Part shown: positions 27,851-38,070 of the stretch, in pieces
Position numbering within the stretch: the first letter of the stretch is position 1
Layout: each line of letters opens with the position of its first letter
Origin: Isohypsibius dastychi
Lineage: Eukaryota > Tardigrada > Eutardigrada > Parachela > Isohypsibiidae
Assembly (NCBI GenBank): GCA_034696485.1
Contig: JAQIWT010000067.1
Location: 1-41,039, forward strand
Direction: 5' to 3'
Length of the DNA: 41,039 nt
The notes under the pieces: model-generated
Told to the model about the DNA's origin: nothing
The model's database searches: none
The model's input: the letters and a program-made list of their open reading frames with translations, nothing else
Translations under genes and position numbers: made by a program

Positions 27851-29368
27851 ATGATGAAATATCTATCATTTCGCGATGTTGATATATTCCATCACCTTCC
27901 GGAGAAAGCGCGTGACTGCCTCGAACCGGCGAAGCCCGTTTTCACATTGATCGGAGTCTGTGCAGCGTCCTACGCTGTTTTAAAGGCTGTTTGTGGAATT
28001 GCTCGCGGATTCACTTCCTACTTTCTTGCTGGTCCATGTAGGTTAGGACTGAATTTCCAGAAATTTTCCGGCGGCGATGGATGGGCAGTTGTAACCGGCG
28101 CGACGGATGGGCTGGGACTAGCGTTTGCCAAAGAGGTATTTTCCAGACTTCACGATGTATTTGGGAGGTTCATTTCATGTGATGTTGTACCCAGCTTGCC
28201 AAACGCGGTGTCAACGTGATTTTGGTTGGACGAAATGCAGAGAAACTTGACATGGTTGCAAGGGAAATCGGTAACACAGCGTTCCTCTATTTCAAAAAGT
28301 GGATTTTATAATTGATGGAATATTGTTTCAGAATCGCAGTACCGCGTAAAAGCAGACATGTTGGTTGTGGATTTTCGACATGCTACGCTGGATGACTATG
28401 ATCGCATTAAAAGTCGGCTTCAGAAAATTCGCGTCGATGTGTTAGGTACCATAATTGCTGCTATGGAAAATCACAATACTTTCGTTTCCGGTAACAATTT
28501 TATTTAGTGAATAATGTTGGAATGGCCGCCGGGTCATCAGGCCCTTTTGGAACTCATCCACACACTGAGCAGGTAAGTTATAAAAGTGACTTGTACAGTA
28601 GTTTAGTTTAGAATGATTATTTATCTATCATTTAAATTACGTTTGTGTGCATTTTTATATCTCTGTGCTTTCAGCTTTGTTACGATCTTCTTCATGTAAA
28701 CGTGTTGTCGATGCTGATGGTTGGTATCAGCTCTCAAATTAATATACGCCGTGACTGACGACAGATCGGGTTTCCTTTTAGTTCACGAATTATGTTTTAC
28801 CTGGAATGAAGCAGCGGAAGAAAGGTGTTATAATCAATCTGTCCTCCGTGGCAGCCGTTTATCCTCTTCCGAATTATGCATTGTATGGAGCTACCAAAGC
28901 CATGGTTGATTTCTTCTCGAAAGCTCTTCATCAGGAGTGCAAACCGCATGGAATATTCGTGATGGTGAGCGTTTGTTAGTTAAGTATTTTGCGCTCAGTT
29001 TGGTGAACTTAGCTTTGTTGTCTTCCAGAGCGTACTTCCCGGTCCGGTGTTAACAAATATGACGCGGAACTTCGGGAAATCCATCTTTCTTGTTCAGGCA
29101 GGACCGTTTGCGAGAGATACCCTTTCTCAGGTATGTTCGCTAGATTTTTAATGTGAGTGATGGAAGATCCATTCATTGTCTTCAGGTTTCTCTTTCCGGA
29201 CGGACTTTTGGCCACTGGATACATGCATTTATGGTAGGACCGCTTGAGATTATTGAAGTTCAAGCATGTGCTGACTTCACTGCACTTTAGGTTACAATTG
29301 CAAAGCCCATCCCGCTATGGATCACGCTGCGACTTCTGCGTCCTCGACCTCGTCCCAGAGTTGACTAA
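27851..29368 (+). CDS. HSD17B12/LET-767-type very-long-chain 3-oxoacyl-CoA reductase
   Basis: Nine exons: 27851-28135, 28195-28270, 28332-28445, 28508-28572, 28675-28719, 28782-28964, 29029-29130, 29186-29233, 29291-29368, giving 331 aa plus TAA (family about 312-320). An N-terminal membrane segment (VFTLIGVCAASYAVLKAVCG) precedes the short-chain dehydrogenase core. The cofactor site is TGATDGLG, the structural NNVG motif is present, INLSS supplies the catalytic Ser, and the catalytic pair is YGATK. The C-terminal hydrophobic helix ends in a basic tail. The enzyme would reduce 3-ketoacyl-CoA with NADPH in the ER fatty-acid elongation cycle; nematode LET-767 also acts on branched-chain and steroid substrates. 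An AATAAA lies at 29524-29529. Confidence 0.92.
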
Positions 29369-30363
29369 AATCTTAAAATCGACCTCAGTCTGGATTTCTC
29401 GGAATGCTGTTGTGTGGAACGTGCATCAACTTTGTTTTGGGATGTTTACTACGCACCCACCGGGTTGCATAAGTAATGGTCGATACTATGATTATTTGTG
29501 ATTGCACATGAAACGAATGATACAATAAACGCTACATGTAATGTAAATGGGTTGAGAAAATGCGATTTGCGATGGAATCTTCGGCCCTATGGGGCTATGA
29601 TTGGTCAGTGAAGGAGTAGTTACAGCGGTCATCTTACTATGCCGAGGCTTGCATTAATCCGCTGTGTAGTTTCGGCTTTTTCTGGAACAATTAAGTCTTT
29701 TGGGCCACATCTTAGTTGTTCTCGAAAGATGTTGAACTCAGCAGAACTCTGGATTTTTTGCGTGCCGAATAAATTGTCAGACTCCTCGTTCATGACCATG
29801 ATTGTAGTTTCTGATAGAATCAATTCGCCGGCGCGATCAGCTCTTTCCGAACTGCAATGCGTAATTTTCAGCCGGGAGAACGGACACCAGCTTCGCATGG
29901 TCACCCCCGGAATATTTTTTTCGTGACATCGCAGCCGTAAAATGCAGAATAGTGTAAATATATACAGCGTACTGTATATTCATTCGGCTAATGGTAAATA
30001 GTCAGAGAAAACGCTAAGTGGTCAGTGGTGAACAAGGAATTAGAAGCGTTATGGAACTGGAAATTTCGACGGTGGCTCCTGGTTTTGCGTTTATTAGCAA
30101 GACGGAATTATGTAGCTCGGCGAAGCGTTGTTTGTGTGGGGCTGACCTTTAAAAGCGTGAGGCCTGCCAAAGCTGGGCGGGGGAATCTAACATTTTGACC
30201 AAAGAGCATAGGCTTCCGACGCCTATGAACGAGTGTCAGAATGTTTACGTTTTTGACAACTTATTTCTATTCTATCGTCAAAGAATTATTTTAATTTCGG
30301 TTATTTGAAACCCCCTCTATCGAATATCGCTGGAAATAATTTGTTCTGTTGCTCACAAGCATC
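29369..30363. other. Intergenic region HSD17B12-like to dynein LIC
   Basis: About 1 kb. It contains AATAAA at 29524-29529 for the upstream gene. A minus-strand open frame at 29629-29904 (91 aa) has no recognised domain and could be a small gene or chance. CATAGGC...GCCTATG near 30208-30228 is a 7-bp hairpin. Nothing else was seen. Confidence 0.4.
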
Positions 30364-32400
30364 ATGACAAGTGGAATGAAGTCTTCATTATCGTTTTCGG
30401 TTGCAAAAGATGGAAAACCAGAAACCGAAAATCAATGGTATGGTTTTGAATTGTGATCGGATGACGGAATCTCTTTAGCGATTTATTCGTTACAATTGTT
30501 TTACCTTTGCAGGTCGACGATTTTGAACGAAGTTCGGTCGAGTACATCCAACCGCCTCACAGAAAAAAATCTTCTGATACTAGGTGCGTGAAGATGCATT
30601 GGAGTGAGTGAGAGACAGCCAACTGTATTCTGGAATTATTGTTCTAGGTGACAGGGAGATAGGAAAATCGTCACTAGTTGGCAAAATTATCGGGAAAGAT
30701 CAGATCGTTCCTTCTGGAATCGGACTGGAACATATATCCATCGTCGTGAAGGATGACGATCGTGAAGGTATAATTTAGCTGTAAGACCTCTTCCGCTCGT
30801 GGTACTTTGCCTCTGCGATATCTTGCATCAAAAACCAGAACTTCTTTAGCGCAGGATGTCTTGTCAGTTTTTCGACAATTAATGTGATGTTTTAGACAGC
30901 ACACAAGTGAATGCGTGGATTATCGAAGAAGGACAATATGCACCATCACTTCTTCCTCTGATTTTCAATGCGGCCAATTTTGAGAGAACAATTGTGTGGA
31001 TTGTGGTCAGTATGTCGAAGCCTTGGAATATGATGCAGAGCTTAAACAACTGGACAAAATTACTATCCGAAACGATTGACCATATGAAGATTGACCCGGT
31101 TCTCATGAAACAACATTGCGAAAAACGTCAGTCATCTATTCCCGTACCATATTTCATCCTCTTGATTCTTTGGTTTTTAGTTGAGAAACAGTTCAAAGAA
31201 TATGTTGACCCTTCATTAGCAAAAACTCCATCAGCTTCTGGTGTGGAATTCGACAGTTCTATTCCATTGACCGAAAATGCTTTGACTCACAACTTGGGAC
31301 TCCAGATTGTGGTTGTGGTGACAAAGGTAATTTAGTATGTTTCAGATATTACAGTTAGTATGTTTTAGTTGATATATTTCCAGGTTGATCAAATGGCTGC
31401 TCTTGAAAAAGATCTGGATTATAAAGATGAAAAGTTTGACTTCATCCAGATGAATTTACGGACTTGGTGTCTTCAGCGTAAGAATCTGGAACAATTAGTT
31501 ATTTAATGCAGCTAAAGAACTTCTTCTTCAGATGGTGCAGCTTTGGTAATGACATCTGCCAAGGAAGGCAAGAATATCCAGTTGTTATACCGATACATGG
31601 CGCATTTGTTATACGGGCTGAAATTTGAGGAAGACGGATTTGTCTTGGATCGTGATTCTGTTTTCATCCCGATCGGCTGGGATAATGAAAAGAAGATTGG
31701 AATATTACATGAAGGACTGGGGGATATTAAACCCGCCGAACCTTTTGAACATGTAATTTCTGCACCGCCAGCTGTCATCAAAGTATTTACACTTTTCTTA
31801 TCAGCATAACCGAAGTCTGGAATTACGGATGGTTTTTAGACTAATACATTCGAACCGGGATCGCAAGCCGAAGATGATACAGACTTTTTGAAACGCGTTC
31901 AGCAGGTCTTACAGCAGCCAGTCCAGGCAAGAGGACCGGACTCTTCAGCTGAACGGCGATCGGTTCAGCCACAAGGGTCACCGAAAAAGGTAAGAATTTT
32001 TAGAAATGTTGAAACTTTGTTTTCATTCTTTTTTGTTGAATTTTCTAATATCGCTTAAATTGAATCACCGGTGTTTTGGCAGGTTATCTCAAAAAGTGTT
32101 ATTCAATTTTTTTTGCGAAGATATTAATTTTTATTTGATTTGTGGATATTGGCAGCCTGTTAATTTAATGTTAATTTTTAGCCGGACGCTCCTCGTGGTA
32201 GCATCGGAGCGAATGAAAGCTCCCTTAGCACATTTTTTAACACCTTGCTGAACAAGAACAACAAATCGTCACCTACTGCTGTGAGGACAGGATCCCCGTC
32301 TGCTGCGCGAGTTGATGCTGCAGCAGAATTGGACAGACTGAGCAAATCATCCAGTCAGCAGGATGGCTCCGAGAACCCGGATGTGACTGGATCTCTTTAA
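30364..32400 (+). CDS. Cytoplasmic dynein 1 light intermediate chain
   Basis: Nine exons: 30364-30437, 30513-30583, 30648-30767, 30896-31126, 31181-31326, 31384-31477, 31532-31782, 31840-31989, 32182-32400, giving 451 aa plus TAA. The Ras-like domain begins WSTILNEV and carries a P-loop GDREIGKSS. It continues with RTIVWIVVSMSKPWNMM and TSAKEGKNIQLLYRYM. The C-terminal half is disordered and contains STFFNTLLNKN, the conserved adaptor-binding helix that contacts BICD, Hook and Spindly type activating adaptors. The subunit links dynein to cargo adaptors. No disruptions were seen. Confidence 0.93.
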
Positions 32401-33042
32401 AGTGGCAAGTCGCCGAATGCTGTCAGGTTCCGTTTTTGTAAGTCGAGTGGTTTTGGTTTTAATGAACTTGCGGAGATTTGATCTGTTTTTCTAATCCTGT
32501 GGGAATTTATCACGTATTCTATTTTTGTCTGATTAAGTAATCCGCTGGGTACAGCAGTCCTAATCACATCCTCCTTTTTTCACTCGACTTCCCGAGGTAA
32601 TCTGGATTACGTGTGATGTCGAGCCAATTGAAACTTAGATGGTGGAAGGTTTGCGGAATCATCGAATCAGGATTGGGGCCGGCATTCGGTGACGGCACGC
32701 TTTATTCCTGGTCGATACTAATTACTGTAATATTCTAATGCTGTAAAGTATGAAGGTAGTATCGATCCGAGGTGGGATTTTCTTCTTAATGTTGACGTGT
32801 GCCTGTGTTAGAGAGCACCTTTTCCGGCACGTACTGAAATTTCTTATATTCAAAGACATATTGCTTCAGTAGCATTTCAATTGCCACTTGAAATGTCTCA
32901 CCGAGTTCTTCGTGATTCAGCGAGAAGATTTGTTTACGCGGATGCTTCAGCTCGAGGGCTAATATTCGGAATTATTTCAAGCGAATAATATGTTTTGGGA
33001 AGTGAAATCTGGACGCAGAGAGGATAATGATCACCTGAGAAT
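32401..33042. other. Intergenic region dynein LIC to GPCR
   Basis: 3' UTR and spacer of about 640 bp; no ORF, RNA gene or repeat is supported. Confidence 0.6.
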
Positions 33043-34920
33043 ATGGTTGACAATTGGACTGCTCAATTCGACGCAACTGTTACGCCCAATTCATCACTGT
33101 TTTCTGATCAAGATCAAGATCCCGAGAATGCTGTAATTTTCTGTGGATTGATGATCTTGTTCTTGATCATCGGGTAAACCGGCATTCTTTGCATTGCTGA
33201 TTGATTTTCTGCTTGCTTCCTCCCGTCATAACGCCGCATTGTGCTCGTGTTTGAGTTTTGCTGTAGGCTAATGTTACAAGCTTCAGCGCGTCTGCCCTAA
33301 ATCGATTGAAAGTCATTCAGAACATTTCCAAATATTTTGAAAAAACAGTAGCAATTTTGTTGGAATGAAAACATTTGTTGATGATTTATTTTTCACCGGT
33401 TAATTGTTCTCGATTGGATATACTCCGTGATTATTACCCACTTTATAGAAGATTTGACGGTAAAAGTTTTCTCTGACAGAAATCAAATTTGAATATTTGT
33501 TTTGAGAGAATTTAATTTGATTATGTCAATTTGGCAGAACAGCGCTGTAGCGAAGCTCTAGGAAAGCTAGCTGCAGCGCGCCTCTGGGAGAGAACTTCGT
33601 TTTATGGGATCCAATTTTTGAACCGAGCCTTGGATAGCGAGATTTGCTCATAATCTGAAATTAATTTTCTGTTCTCCAGATTTGAGCTCGTCTACTTTAT
33701 TCTTTTTTTGCAGAAGAATAATACGGCAGTCTTTTTATCGACTTTATTTTTATTTGCAGAGTTGTTGGACATATTACCGTTTTACTGTCGGTTATTTATT
33801 ACGAAGAACTACAAAGGCCACTGAATGTTCTAATCGTCAACCTATCGATTTCTCAGTTCTTCACTCTTGTCATCCCTGTTTTTGCTGACATAATTGTAAT
33901 GCTCAACCGAACCACCTATCTGGACGAAATCGATAACAGCGACGTTCTTTGTTTTTTCGCACTCCTCTTCTCGACCTCCACATCTGTTTCCTATGGATTC
34001 ATCGCTCTAAATCGACTATTTTCAACGATTTTCGAAACCTTTTACGCTCGTTGGTCATGGACAATGGTTTGGAGTCTCGTTTTGACTGGATGGTGAAACA
34101 AAATCTTTTAATATTCTATCATAAAATATTTAAACAGGTTTTCCGCTCCAGGGTTTTATCGGCCATCGGCTCAGCGGTTCCTTGGATGACAAGCATGGTG
34201 ACCTTTGGAAGAAACGGTTATTTCATTTCTGGATTCCCCTGGTTCAGCCCATCCGCACATTCAACGAGCCTTTATTGGTTTTTGATATCCGCATATTTTT
34301 TTCTACCCGCCATTTCTCTTGTCGGAATATCGGTTGCAGTTGTACTGTTTTCGTGGAGAACCCAACGAAACGCTGGGCTGGCTCTGAACAGTCCACGTGC
34401 CGTGACATTGCGAGATCGATTTAGAGTCATGTTGATGCTGGTTGTCTGCTCAGCGATTTACATCATATTTTTTTATACCGGCTATATTTACTGGAATTTG
34501 GGAAGACGCACGCGATCGGCCAACTATTTCTTCTTGTGGATTGTTTTCGTCCAGAATGCGCTCAATCCTTACGTGTTCGGCATTGTGCAGCCGCAGTTCC
34601 GGGAAGCGTATGTTCGAGTGATGTTCTGGATAATCAGGAAATGGAGTTGTCGGAATTCCTATGGTGATTCGCGAAGAGTGTTCCCTGCTGTTGCGGCATC
34701 ATCTGAAATGGTCCGACCGCCCACCTCCGTGACGTTCCAAGCGAAGAATAACCCGCAGATCGTTTTTCATCCGAATGCCTTATTTCAATCATCCAGCAAC
34801 GGAAACAGTGATTCTAATCACAGAAACGCCGAACTCGGTCTAAGGGCGCCATCAAGCTCCAACAATCTAGAGCTTCGAGTTGTTGAGATATCCGCATCGA
34901 AAACATCCGATGGACTATGA
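33043..34920 (+). CDS. Orphan rhodopsin-like seven-transmembrane receptor
   Basis: Three exons: 33043-33173, 33760-34092, 34152-34920, giving 410 aa plus TGA. The N-terminus has glycosylation sequons (NWT, NSS). TM1 is split by the first intron (FCGLMILFLIIG before it). TM2 has PLNVLIVNLSIS. TM3 ends with ALNRLF in place of DRY. TM7 has NALNPYVF, the NPxxY-like motif. Seven hydrophobic segments can be counted and the tail is Ser/Asn-rich. The classic CWxP of TM6 is absent. Exon 3 uses the acceptor CTCCAG ending at 34151, not the nearer AAACAG at about 34138, because only it keeps TM4 in frame. The ligand cannot be inferred. A lineage-specific chemosensory or peptide receptor is possible. Confidence 0.8.
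33174..33759 (+). other. Intron 1 of the GPCR gene
   Basis: 586 nt between GG|GTAAAC and TTTGCAG. AT-rich; the tandem pyrimidine/TTGCAG motifs near 33714 and 33759 are alternative acceptors. Nothing else was seen. Confidence 0.6.
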
Positions 34921-35540
34921 CAACTGACCGAAGCTAGATCTCAGTGTTGTCTTTTTTGTCATTAAGGTTAAAATAGTTTGCTCAAGCACATCCATATTTG
35001 TATGTAGAATCTTTCTCTCATCAACTTGTTTTTTACCGGAAAAAAAGACTGAGACGCTTACGACTCGATCGATAGACTGGTGTTCTATAACAGAGTTTTG
35101 TGAAAGAGATTATTTTGAGGTAAGGTTGACTTGTCGGTGAATCGCCTTGGACCGTCCAATTGGACGGTCATCGACAGAAAGCGGTAAAGAAAAGCGGGAT
35201 CGTGTGTTACTGTATGGGAACTTCAACCGTAAGGGGCTTCGCTTATATCAGCAATCAGCGGAGCGGGAGGCAGATGGGAACCCCGGATTAAGTCGAGGGG
35301 CCCCCTTTCCACTGGTCATGTGTGTTTTGCTCCATAATTGTTTAAATGCGCTTCTTTGCATATTCTTTCTTCTGACATTGCACATCCCGAAACGCTGACC
35401 ATAACTGGCAAGAGCACAGGTGCGTTAGTAAATTACATTCCCGCAATGATTGAACCACAGACAGCTTAGTTCGGAGGTCGTGCGTGCATTGCTTTTGAAA
35501 ATTGTTATTTCATGCTGGCTTTTTAGGTCTGTGTTGTTCG
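34921..35540. other. Intergenic region GPCR to macrodomain gene
   Basis: No convincing gene; the open frame at 35147-35398 shows no motif. A perfect 20-bp palindrome lies at 35150-35169. CTTTTTAG ends at 35526, 14 nt before the next ATG, and could be a cis or trans splice acceptor. Confidence 0.5.
35150..35169. repeat. Perfect 20-bp palindrome
   Basis: GACCGTCCAATTGGACGGTC is its own reverse complement. Half of it (GGACGGTCA) also occurs near position 41. The role is unknown; it may be a dimeric factor site or a small foldback. Confidence 0.9.
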
Positions 35541-36901
35541 ATGAGGATTTTCCGGCAATCGCTTCACACAACCATGGCATTGATGAAAAGAAGGGCTTCT
35601 GGGCTTGATCCGTTGGATATCAACTCATGGAGCGAGCATGTCAAAACTTTGCACCTGAATGATGGAATCTCAAATGGCGAAGAAACCATCGGAAAAAGTT
35701 CGCATCTTCGTTCTCAGCAGTGGTTGTATGTTTTACGTTAACTGACTTGTGATGTTATTTTTCGCAGGGAATACTTCTCCACTGGAGCCTCCGCGCGAGC
35801 TGAATGACAAAGTTTCCCTATGGCAAGGTTCGGGCTCTCCAGCGATTCTGTCCTTTTTTTCTGGATATTTATGTTGCATCTTTCCAGGAGATATCACCGA
35901 ATTTCAGGCAGACTGCATTGTAAACGCTGCAAACAAATCGCTCCTTGGTGGAGGAGGAGGTAATTCTGTCGAGCTAGAAGGTTCTTCTTTCGTTCCAACG
36001 GTACAACCGGAAGTAAACATCTGATTTCATGACGTCACTCCGCAGATCCGTTTTATTCCCTGTGGAGCTACGACGTATTAATGTGCGTTGATTTCTGAAA
36101 ATAAGGATCTATTTTTGTTTAGTGGATGGAGCCATTCATCGAGCTGCTGGCCCTGATATGAAAACCGAATGCTCTACTCTTCATGGATGCGCAACCGGCG
36201 AAGCGAAAATAACGAAGGGATACAGGTACAGGGTTTTGTTACGATTTTCTCTTCATTGGTACATGGTCTGCTTATTAGGCTTCCTGCGAAATGTGAGTGA
36301 GCTCGGCTGATGAAGATTTGGTCGTATAAAATCGGTCGTTTCCATGTTTCCGCTCTGCTTTTCTGTTGTTGGATAATCTGGATTTTCCGACCGTGATCTT
36401 TCATATTTTAGACGTGATCCACACCGTTGGGCCGATTGGTCAGAAACCTGATATGCTCCGGAGCTGCTACTGGAATTGTTTGGAAGTCATGAAGCAACAT
36501 GAACTACGGACCATTGTAATTAAAACTCGCAATCAATACGGAATATGTTTTGTGACGGGTATCTGATTTCTCAGGTGTTCCCATGCATCTCAACTGGAGT
36601 ATACAGTAAGATTTCACCAAAGGAGCCGATATAATAATTAAATATGGAATGGAGATTCAACGGTTTTTTCCTTTTAGGATATCCTCAAGAAGAAGCCTGC
36701 ATTCTGGCGATTCAGACTATAAGAAAATGGCTAGAAACCAGCGATAACGCTTCACTGGTTAGTGACTTGATTTTGATTTGTGGACGGTTGGTCACTAAAC
36801 ACTCTTTCCAGGTTGATCGGATAATTTTCTGCGTGTTTGAGGATCGGGATCTTGACCTTTATGAGAAACATTTGCCAACATTCTTTCCGCCACAACACTA
36901 G
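35541..36901 (+). CDS. MACROD-type macrodomain protein (ADP-ribosyl hydrolase)
   Basis: Exons about 35541-35736, 35768-35827, 35888-35959, 36123-36225, 36279-36292, 36412-36515, 36575-36605, 36678-36757, 36812-36901, giving about 249 aa plus TAG. The macrodomain core is clear: [24 protein letters not shown], where NAAN and the Gly-rich loop bind ADP-ribose, then [19 protein letters not shown], and FPCISTGVY with PQEEA. MACROD enzymes remove mono-ADP-ribose from acidic residues and deacetylate O-acetyl-ADP-ribose. The first 60-70 residues could be a mitochondrial presequence. The end of exon 1 is uncertain: a weak C|GTTAAC donor at 35736 is used because phase requires one leftover base. Exon 5 is only 14 nt. 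Confidence 0.85.
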
Positions 36902-37033
36902 TTTACAAATCAAGTTTCACGCCAATCTGAAAGCTTAATATATGATTTGGGGACTGAGTTTCGCGAGTCTCTGGTTGGCAGTTCTGGGTTGAAAATGTTC
37001 TTCGGTACGATGTTCCAGTGATCGGCACAAAAT

Positions 37034-37611
37034 TCATTCCGCTTTTCCTTGCGTTCGCATTTTATACTCCTCGTAGCTCAGATATCCATCTTGATTAATG
37101 TCGTCATCCTTCAGAACCTGATCGATAATTTCTGAAAAAATCAGATTTTTGTAACTTAATACGTAAAATTAATTTCGGGAAATGACGTACGTTCAAATGG
37201 CGTCAGATCAATTTTCTCGGTAGTTTTTGGACCATGCGGATTGTGAAGAAGAGCTTTCATCATTTCCAGACCATCAAGTTTTTGATTTCCGTCATAGTCA
37301 TGTAGCCTGAGACAAAAAAACGGCGTTAAGCCAGAGCGAAGGAACGTCATTTTGTGAATAACTTGAAATAATGAAATTCCAGTTCTTCCGGCGTCATCTT
37401 GTCGGTGTTGATGTTCGTCGATTCTGCGAGATGTTCCTTGATATGACTAAAATATTGAAGACAAAATTAGATGATATGAAAAAACGTACAGAAAATCAGC
37501 CGTGGTGGGCAGTCACCTTTCATCTTCCGACAACGATGGATGAGAGTTATACCCGGAGATCCTTGTTATGAGGCAGAACAAGCTAGCTATTATCACAATG
37601 GAGAAATGCAT
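37034..37611 (-). CDS. MCFD2-like secretory-pathway EF-hand protein
   Basis: Minus-strand exons 37611-37517, 37446-37363, 37306-37191 and 37131-37034 give 130 aa plus TGA (human about 146). A signal peptide opens the protein (FSIVIIASLFCLITRISG). HIKEHL and TPEELEFHYF precede two EF-hands, with loops DYDGNQKLDGLE and DINQDGYLSYEE. MCFD2 binds the lectin LMAN1/ERGIC-53 and acts as cargo receptor for ER-to-Golgi transport of glycoproteins. There is no ER-retention signal, as in the family, because retention depends on the lectin partner. It converges on the macrodomain gene, with 132 bp between stops. Confidence 0.9.
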
Positions 37612-38070
37612 TTTGGGATTCGCTTAAATCACTCATTTTTGTTAGCTGGTGCCACGTGGAGGACCCAACGTTGTCTTATCTTTGCCGAACATTATGCAAC
37701 CTCACTTCACAATCATAACCACGCTGTGGGAAGCGTCTTCGACAAAATGCCGCTAACTGGACTAAAGCTGTAGAATAACAATTCCTTTTTGTCAGGTGCA
37801 ACAAGTAGACCAATTTCGGACCAATTTCCTCCGAGCTCGTGCGACACAAAATGTGTGGCTAATTGAGATGATTACAAGGTAGTAAGAAAATGTGTTTTGG
37901 GAATAGATTTATGTAACAGTTCTTACATGACAGATATAAAAAATAAAAATGACATATTCGACAACAGTTTCATGTAAAAAGCAAGAAACGCAACAAAGCA
38001 AAGTTACGTCTACATTAGTCAATAATAAATTCTATTCGTGGGTTTTCAAAATCCCCGTCAGAAATTCTGT
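37612..38070. other. Intergenic region MCFD2-like to CUB gene
   Basis: Upstream region of the MCFD2-like gene and 3' UTR of the CUB gene, about 460 bp. AT-rich towards 37900-38000. No gene, RNA or repeat is supported. Confidence 0.5.

Noticed and set aside
29629-29904. 91-aa minus-strand ORF between HSD17B12-like and dynein LIC
   Set aside because: Moderately protein-like but no domain, no clear splice structure and no neighbour support; left as possible only.
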